A stretch of DNA of 64,000 bases from JACPRL01 sp035573715 (GTDB lineage Bacteria; Acidobacteriota; Terriglobia; Acidiferrales; 2-02-FULL-67-57), in the NCBI GenBank assembly GCA_035573715.1, contig DATLZZ010000003.1, positions 186,001 through 250,000 of the forward strand, written 5' to 3'. The notes under the pieces are model-generated. The model was given only the letters and a program-made list of their open reading frames with translations. It did not search any database and had not been told where the DNA came from. The stretch's first letter is position 1, and each line of letters starts with the position of its first letter. This document shows, one piece after another, positions 59,603 to 64,000 of the stretch. The position numbers and the translations under genes are program-made.

Positions 59603-60903
59603 ACGTCGGCGAACTCATCCGCAAGAAGCGCGACGGCGGCGTCCTGACCAGTCAGGAAATCTCCTTCTTCGTCCAGCAACACACGGCCGGCAACGTCCCG
59701 GAATATCAGACCGCGGCGCTGCTGATGGCGATTTACTTCCAGGGGATGACGGCGGAAGAGACCGCGGCGCTGACCGAAGCGATGATGCGCTCCGGCGAAG
59801 TGCTGGATTTATCCGACCTGCCGGGGAAGAAGGTGGACAAGCACTCCACCGGCGGCGTGGGCGACAAGACCTCGCTGGTGCTGGCGCCGGCAGTGGCCGC
59901 CGCCGGGCTCATTGTGCCCATGATTTCCGGCCGCGGGCTGGGCCACACCGGCGGCACGCTCGACAAGCTCGAGGCCATTCCCGGCTTCAAGGTGCATCTC
60001 TCCTTGCGGGAGTTCCGCGCCGCGCTCGAAGACGTGGGCTGTGCGCTCATCGGCCAGACCAGGGAGATTGCGCCGGCCGACAAGGACTTCTACGCGCTGC
60101 GCGACGTCACCGGCACCATTCCCAGCATCCCGCTCATCACCAGCTCCATCCTGAGCAAGAAGCTGGCGGAAGGGATTGACGCGCTGGTGCTCGACGTCAA
60201 AGTCGGCTCGGGCGCCTTCATGAAGGAACTCGAGGACGCTACCAAGCTGGCGGTCTCCATGCGCGGCATCGGAACCCTGATGGGAAAGAAAGTCGTCGCG
60301 CTGCTCACCAACATGGACCAGCCGCTGGGACGCGCCGCGGGCAACGCGCTGGAAACCGCCGAGGCCATCGAGACGTTGCACGGCGGCGGCCCGGAGGATT
60401 TCTGCGACCTCTGCCGCGAGCTGGCGGCGTGGATGCTGGTGCTGGGCGAAAAGGCGGAACGAATCGAGGAAGGCCGCGGGCTCTACGATGAATTGATTGA
60501 GTCGGGCGCGGCGGCGAAGAAGTTCAAGCAGATTATCGCCCGGCAGGGCGGCGACCCGGCAGTGGTGGATGACGTCCAGCGGCTGCCACAGGCGAAACAC
60601 CGCGAGGACTACGTCGCCGCCGAAAACGGCTACATCACCGGCATTCAGACCGAGCGGCTCGGCTGGGCCTGCGTGGCGCTGGGGGCGGGCCGCGAGCGCG
60701 TCGACCAGGCGGTTGATCCCGCCGTGGGACTGATGTTCCACAAGAAAGTCGGCGACGCGGTGCAGAAGGGTGAGCCCCTGGCGACGCTCTACTTCAATCA
60801 GGCGGAGAAGGTTCCCGAGGCGCGGCGCTGGCTGGAGGGCGCGTTCCAGATCGGCGCCGCGCGGGTCGAGCCGCCGCCGCTGGTTCTGAAAACCTTGGAC
60901 TAG
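59599..60903 (+). CDS. Thymidine/pyrimidine-nucleoside phosphorylase
   Basis: 434 residues, the size of the Firmicutes-type pyrimidine-nucleoside phosphorylase (Pdp) and of DeoA. Signature GRGLGHTGGTLDKLE is present with KVDKHSTGGVGDKTSL (phosphate site), YALRDVTGTIPSIPLI and LVLDVKVGSGAFMK. It cleaves thymidine, deoxyuridine or uridine with phosphate to base and (deoxy)ribose 1-phosphate. Upstream overlap ATGA and the downstream NupC gene indicate an uptake-and-phosphorolysis operon. deoA or pdp cannot be distinguished by eye. Confidence 0.93.
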   Translation: MNVGELIRKKRDGGVLTSQEISFFVQQHTAGNVPEYQTAALLMAIYFQGMTAEETAALTEAMMRSGEVLDLSDLPGKKVDKHSTGGVGDKTSLVLAPAVAAAGLIVPMISGRGLGHTGGTLDKLEAIPGFKVHLSLREFRAALEDVGCALIGQTREIAPADKDFYALRDVTGTIPSIPLITSSILSKKLAEGIDALVLDVKVGSGAFMKELEDATKLAVSMRGIGTLMGKKVVALLTNMDQPLGRAAGNALETAEAIETLHGGGPEDFCDLCRELAAWMLVLGEKAERIEEGRGLYDELIESGAAAKKFKQIIARQGGDPAVVDDVQRLPQAKHREDYVAAENGYITGIQTERLGWACVALGAGRERVDQAVDPAVGLMFHKKVGDAVQKGEPLATLYFNQAEKVPEARRWLEGAFQIGAARVEPPPLVLKTLD

Positions 60904-60933
60904 TCCACCTTCAAGATTCCGCAGGAGGGACGC

Positions 60934-62172
60934 ATGGAACGGTTGATGGGGCTGCTGGGCATCGTGGCGATGCTGGGAATTGCCTACCTGTGCTCGAGCA
61001 ACCGGCGCGCGATTCGGTTGAAGACGGTGGTGGTCGGGCTGGTCCTGCAATTCGTCTTCGCGCTCTTCGTGCTGAAGACGGAGCCCGGCGTCAAGCTGTT
61101 CCGGACGCTGGGAGAGTTGGTGACCAGCTTCCTGCACCTGTCGCGAGCAGGCTCGGAGTTTGTGTTCGGGCAGTTGGGCTCGGCGGGCAGCGACTTCGGC
61201 AAGAACTACGGTATCGTGTTCGCCTTTGACGTCCTGCCCACGATTATCTTTGTCGCCGCCTTCTTCGCCATCCTCTACTACTACGGCATCATGCAGCAGG
61301 TCATCAAAGCGTTCGCGTGGCTGATGTCGCGGCTGATGGACGCCAGCGGCGCCGAGTCGGTCACGGTGGCGGCGAGCGTGTTCGGCATGGGGCAGACCGA
61401 AGCGCCGCTTTCGATTCGTCCCTACATCGCCAAGCTGACGATGTCGGAGATGATGACCATCATGACCTCCGGCATGGCGCACATCGCCGGCGGCGTGATG
61501 GCGGCCTACATCGCCTTCGGCGCCGAGGCGCGCCACCTGCTGACCGCCGTGGTGATGACGGCGCCGGGAACCATCATGCTGGCCAAGATGTTCGTGCCGG
61601 AAACCGAATCGCCGGTGACGGCGGGCGTGGTGAAAGTCGAGGTGGAGCGCACCGACCCGAACATTCTCGGCGCCACGGCGCGCGGAACCACCGATGGGTT
61701 GCACCTGGCGCTGAACGTCGCCGCCATGCTGATTTCGTTTCTGGCGCTGATCGCGTTCGTGAATTGGGTGCTGGCGGGCTTGCACAACCTGGCGTGGTTT
61801 TTCCCCGGCAGCTTGCAGCAGATTCTCGGCTGGATTTTCAGCCCTGTTGCCTGGCTGCTGGGCGTGCCGTGGGGCGAAGCGACGACGGTCGGCAACCTGC
61901 TTGGGCTGCGCATGGTGACCAATGAGTTCGTCGCTTTCGCCCAACTGGGCGACGTCATCAAAGCCGGCGGGCTGAGTGAGCGATCGATCACCATCTCAAC
62001 CTTTGCGCTGTGCGGCTTCGCCAACTTCAGCTCGATTGGGATTCAGATTGGCGGCATCGGCGCGCTGGCGCCGGAGCGGCGGAGCGACCTGGCCAAGCTC
62101 GGCTTCCGCGCCATGATCGCCGGCACGATGGCCAATTTCATCTCCGCGGCCATCGCCGGCATTCTGCTATGA
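60934..62172 (+). CDS. Concentrative nucleoside transporter (NupC/CNT family)
   Basis: 412 residues, AGGAGG before the ATG. About ten membrane helices. Family motifs: FVFGQLGSAGSDFGKNYGIVFAF, FGMGQTEAPLSIRPY with the nucleoside-contacting Gln/Thr/Glu, MTSGMAHIAGGVMAAYIAFG, and NEFVAFAQL with FALCGFANFSSIGIQIGG near the C-terminus. Imports nucleosides with Na+ or H+. Flanked by pyrimidine and purine nucleoside phosphorylases, so both classes may be substrates. Confidence 0.95.
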   Translation: MERLMGLLGIVAMLGIAYLCSSNRRAIRLKTVVVGLVLQFVFALFVLKTEPGVKLFRTLGELVTSFLHLSRAGSEFVFGQLGSAGSDFGKNYGIVFAFDVLPTIIFVAAFFAILYYYGIMQQVIKAFAWLMSRLMDASGAESVTVAASVFGMGQTEAPLSIRPYIAKLTMSEMMTIMTSGMAHIAGGVMAAYIAFGAEARHLLTAVVMTAPGTIMLAKMFVPETESPVTAGVVKVEVERTDPNILGATARGTTDGLHLALNVAAMLISFLALIAFVNWVLAGLHNLAWFFPGSLQQILGWIFSPVAWLLGVPWGEATTVGNLLGLRMVTNEFVAFAQLGDVIKAGGLSERSITISTFALCGFANFSSIGIQIGGIGALAPERRSDLAKLGFRAMIAGTMANFISAAIAGILL

Positions 62173-62199
62173 TGCTCGCCCCGCGACGGGGCAATCAGG

Positions 62200-63027
62200 A
62201 TGAGTGAATACGAGAAGGCGCAGGAGGCGGCGCGGTTCCTCGAGCAGCGGGTGAAGCTGCGGCCGCGCATCGCGCTGGTGCTGGGCTCGGGCCTGGGCGC
62301 GTTCGCCGAGTCGCTGAAAGACGCCGCCATCATTCCCTACAAAGAGATTCCGCACTTTCCGGTCTCGACCGCGATCGGTCACGCCGGGCGGCTGGTCGTC
62401 GGCAAGTGCAGCGGCGTGGCGGTGGCGGCGATGCAGGGCCGCGCGCACTACTACGAAGGCTACACGATCCAGCAGGTGGTTTTTCCCGTCCGCGTGCTGC
62501 GGCTGTTCGGGGTGAGAACGCTGGTGCTGACCAACGCGGCCGGCGGCATCAACCGGCGGATGCGCCAGGGCGGGCTGATGCTCATCACCGACCACATCAA
62601 CCTGCAGGGGACGAACCCGCTGCTGGGGCCGAACGACGAGCGCTTCGGGCCGCGCTTTCCCGACATGACCGAGGCGTACTCGAAGAAGCTGCGCGACATC
62701 GCCCGGCGGATGGCGCGGCGGCAGAAGCTGCGGCTCTACGAAGGCGTCTACGCCGCCGTGCACGGGCCCAGCTACGAGACGCCGGCGGAGATTCGCGCCC
62801 TGGCGCGCCTGGGCGCCGACGCGGTGGGGATGTCGACCGTGCCCGAAGTCATCGCCGCCAATCACATGGGCATGCAGGCGCTGGGAATTTCCTGCGTCAC
62901 CAACATGGCCGCGGGGCTCTCGAAGAAGAAGCTCAGTCACGATGAGGTGCTGGAAACCGGCGAGCGGGTGGGCAAACAGTTCAGCGCGTTTCTGGCGGCG
63001 CTCATCCCCGAGTTGGCGAAAGAATAG
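62200..63027 (+). CDS. punA: Purine nucleoside phosphorylase (trimeric type)
   Basis: 275 residues. Phosphate loop LVLGSGLGAFAE, then QGRAHYYEGY, VLTNAAGGIN, YAAVHGPSYETPAEIR and VGMSTVPEVIAA, the complete set for the trimeric purine nucleoside phosphorylases, which prefer inosine and guanosine. Its product guanine would enter the guanine deaminase/xanthine dehydrogenase operon at the other end of the window. The ATG is preceded by an AGG that is very close. Confidence 0.95.
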   Translation: MSEYEKAQEAARFLEQRVKLRPRIALVLGSGLGAFAESLKDAAIIPYKEIPHFPVSTAIGHAGRLVVGKCSGVAVAAMQGRAHYYEGYTIQQVVFPVRVLRLFGVRTLVLTNAAGGINRRMRQGGLMLITDHINLQGTNPLLGPNDERFGPRFPDMTEAYSKKLRDIARRMARRQKLRLYEGVYAAVHGPSYETPAEIRALARLGADAVGMSTVPEVIAANHMGMQALGISCVTNMAAGLSKKKLSHDEVLETGERVGKQFSAFLAALIPELAKE

Positions 63028-63052
63028 GAACCACGAATGAACACAGATAGAG
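63027..63052 (+). repeat. Short repeat CGAATGAACACxGATA, copy 1
   Basis: GAACCACGAATGAACACAGAT surrounds the annotated cdd start. A near copy is at 63474-63498. The conserved core is CGAATGAACAC-A/G-GATA. Confidence 0.5.
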
Positions 63053-63459
63053 GGAAACTACAAGTCACGGGCACACAACGAAAGTTGGTGGCCGCGGCGA
63101 AGAAGGCACGCAAGAGGGCGGTGGCGCCGTTTTCGCGGTTCAAAGTCGGCGCAGCGCTGGAGACGACGCGCGGGCGCGTCTATCTGGGCTGCAACATCGA
63201 GAACGCCAGCTACGGCCTGACGCTGTGCGCCGAGCGCACCGCCATCTTCAAGGCGGTGTCGGAAGGCGAGCGACGGTTCAAACGGATCGCGGTGGTGGCC
63301 GACACCGAGCGGCTCACCGCGCCCTGCGGCGCCTGCCGGCAAATCATCTGGGAGTTTTGCGGCGACTGCGAAGTCATTATGGCGAACCTGAAGGGCAAGG
63401 TGGAAGTGCATCGCATGCTCGACCTGATCCCCGAACCCTTCGACCGCCGGCAGCTCTGA
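63037..63459 (+). CDS. cdd: Cytidine deaminase
   Basis: 140 residues as the longest frame. Zinc site CAERTAIF (Cys-Ala-Glu) and PCGACRQ, with GCNIENASYGLTLCAE before it; substrate-binding FSRFKVGAAL near the N-terminus. Converts (deoxy)cytidine to (deoxy)uridine for the pyrimidine phosphorylase. The first ten or so codons lie in a short dispersed repeat (63027-63052) and have no homology to the family, so translation may really begin at the TTG or GTG around 63086-63090, just before the conserved AAAKKARKRAVAPFS segment. Confidence 0.93.
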   Translation: MNTDRGKLQVTGTQRKLVAAAKKARKRAVAPFSRFKVGAALETTRGRVYLGCNIENASYGLTLCAERTAIFKAVSEGERRFKRIAVVADTERLTAPCGACRQIIWEFCGDCEVIMANLKGKVEVHRMLDLIPEPFDRRQL

Positions 63460-63473
63460 AGCTTGCCAAGCCG

Positions 63474-63500
63474 CGAATGAACACGGATAAAAACGGATGA
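63474..63500 (+). repeat. Short repeat CGAATGAACACxGATA, copy 2
   Basis: CGCGAATGAACACGGATAAA followed by AACGGATG, in the 37-bp gap between cdd and the amidohydrolase; the amidohydrolase ATG is the last ATG of the repeat. Confidence 0.5.
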
Positions 63501-64000
63501 GCAGAAGAAGACTGACGGGCGCGCTGCTGCTGTCGTTCATCGTGCTGTTCAGCGTGTCGGCGCGGGCGGCGGAGAGGGTGCGCGTCGATCTGCTGATAAC
63601 GGGCGGGACCGTCGTCACCGTGGATGCGGAGCGGCGCGTGATCGAAAACGGTGCCGTCGCCATTCGCGGCGAGCGCATCGTGGCGGTCGGGCCGGCGGCG
63701 GAGCTGGAAAAGAAGTACAAGCCGCGGCGACGGCGGCGCGCCGACGGTCGGCTGATTCTTCCCGGGCTCATCAACACCCACACGCACGCGGCGATGAGCC
63801 TCTATCGCGGCGTGGCCGACGACCGCTCGCTGGAAGACTGGCTGCACAACTTCATCTTCCCGCTGGAAGCCAGGTTCACCACCAAGGACTTCGTCTACTG
63901 GGGCACGCTGCTGGCGGCGCTGGAGATGATTCGCGGCGGCACCACTACGTTCACCGATATGTACTACTTCGAGGATGAAGTGGCGCGCGCGGCCGAGCAG
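63497..64000 (+). CDS. Exported amidohydrolase (MtaD/TrzN-like deaminase), 3' end outside window
   Basis: 168 residues to the window edge, frame open. Signal peptide about 1-25 (SRRRLTGALLLSFIVLFSV then ARAAE). The mature part begins RVDLLITGGTVVTVDAE, and ILPGLINTHTHAAMSLYRG gives the His-x-His metal site, followed by DDRSLEDWLHNFIFP, as in 5-methylthioadenosine/S-adenosylhomocysteine deaminases and related aminohydrolases; GGTTTFTDMYY also fits. Those enzymes are usually cytoplasmic, so a signal peptide is unusual. Last visible gene of the nucleoside operon. Active-site residues in the C-terminal half cannot be checked. Confidence 0.85.
   Translation, partial: MSRRRLTGALLLSFIVLFSVSARAAERVRVDLLITGGTVVTVDAERRVIENGAVAIRGERIVAVGPAAELEKKYKPRRRRRADGRLILPGLINTHTHAAMSLYRGVADDRSLEDWLHNFIFPLEARFTTKDFVYWGTLLAALEMIRGGTTTFTDMYYFEDEVARAAEQ

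Noticed and set aside
59809..61944. 711-codon minus-strand frame opposite the phosphorylase and NupC genes
   Set aside because: Spans two well-supported plus-strand genes and their gap; His/Arg/Gln-rich shadow.

Overview
This 64 kb window is GC-rich chromosomal DNA, almost wall-to-wall coding, with no rRNA, tRNA, CRISPR array or phage module that I can see. Several protein types point to Acidobacteriota: a VWFA-related protein of the acidobacterial type (56903-57919), a CRTAC1-like FG-GAP/ASPIC-UnbV protein (14889-16610), a large TonB-dependent receptor with an N-terminal carboxypeptidase-regulatory-like domain (18094-21201), and PEGA/TPR Ser/Thr kinases. This assignment is inference from family content, not from a marker gene.

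Layout. 1-1422: two convergent nucleoside hydrolases. 1530-9577: a tight, mostly stop/start-overlapping operon that should carry guanine to ureidoglycolate and urea: guanine deaminase, three-subunit xanthine dehydrogenase, membrane urate oxidase, HIU hydrolase, an allantoicase-OHCU decarboxylase fusion and allantoinase. 9625-14249 (minus): BtpA-like protein, PfkB kinase and a pentaheme cytochrome-TPR membrane protein in one coupled operon. 14250-26039: FG-GAP protein, TPR protein, TonB receptor, short LeuA with a divergent LysR regulator, Ser/Thr kinase. 26174-40058: zinc-ribbon protein, ECF sigma/anti-sigma pair, IspH, FdhF/YdeP-type molybdoenzyme, SGNH hydrolase, a degenerate (pseudo)kinase, DUF11-type surface protein, DAACS transporter, cytochrome P460, HxlR regulator, glycine oxidase.

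40301-53595 is a signal-transduction block: NtrC-type regulator, hybrid histidine kinase, a histidine-kinase-like protein without ATPase domain, a diguanylate cyclase, a SpoIIE phosphatase and a PilZ protein. It is interrupted at 45875-51351 by a tandem duplication of visibly lower-GC DNA. The duplicated unit carries a secreted metzincin-type protease with a calcium-loop C-terminal domain (both copies frameshifted) and a family of three paralogous secreted proteins of unknown function. The duplication junction at 48323-48334 is a 12-bp microhomology between the diguanylate cyclase gene and the TPR gene, leaving gene fragments of both. This is the most unusual region of the window.

53804-64000: small membrane and zinc-ribbon proteins, MFS exporter, receiver-like protein, MoaD-MoaE fusion (molybdopterin synthase, relevant to the molybdoenzymes elsewhere in the window), VWFA protein, then a nucleoside salvage operon (inositol monophosphatase-like, metallophosphoesterase, pyrimidine-nucleoside phosphorylase, NupC transporter, purine nucleoside phosphorylase, cytidine deaminase, exported amidohydrolase cut by the window end). 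With the nucleoside hydrolases and purine operon at the left end, nucleoside and purine turnover is the dominant metabolic theme. Two copies of a palindromic TTTTGCGG-rich repeat (14346-14481, 37770-37925) occupy the only two large gene-free gaps.
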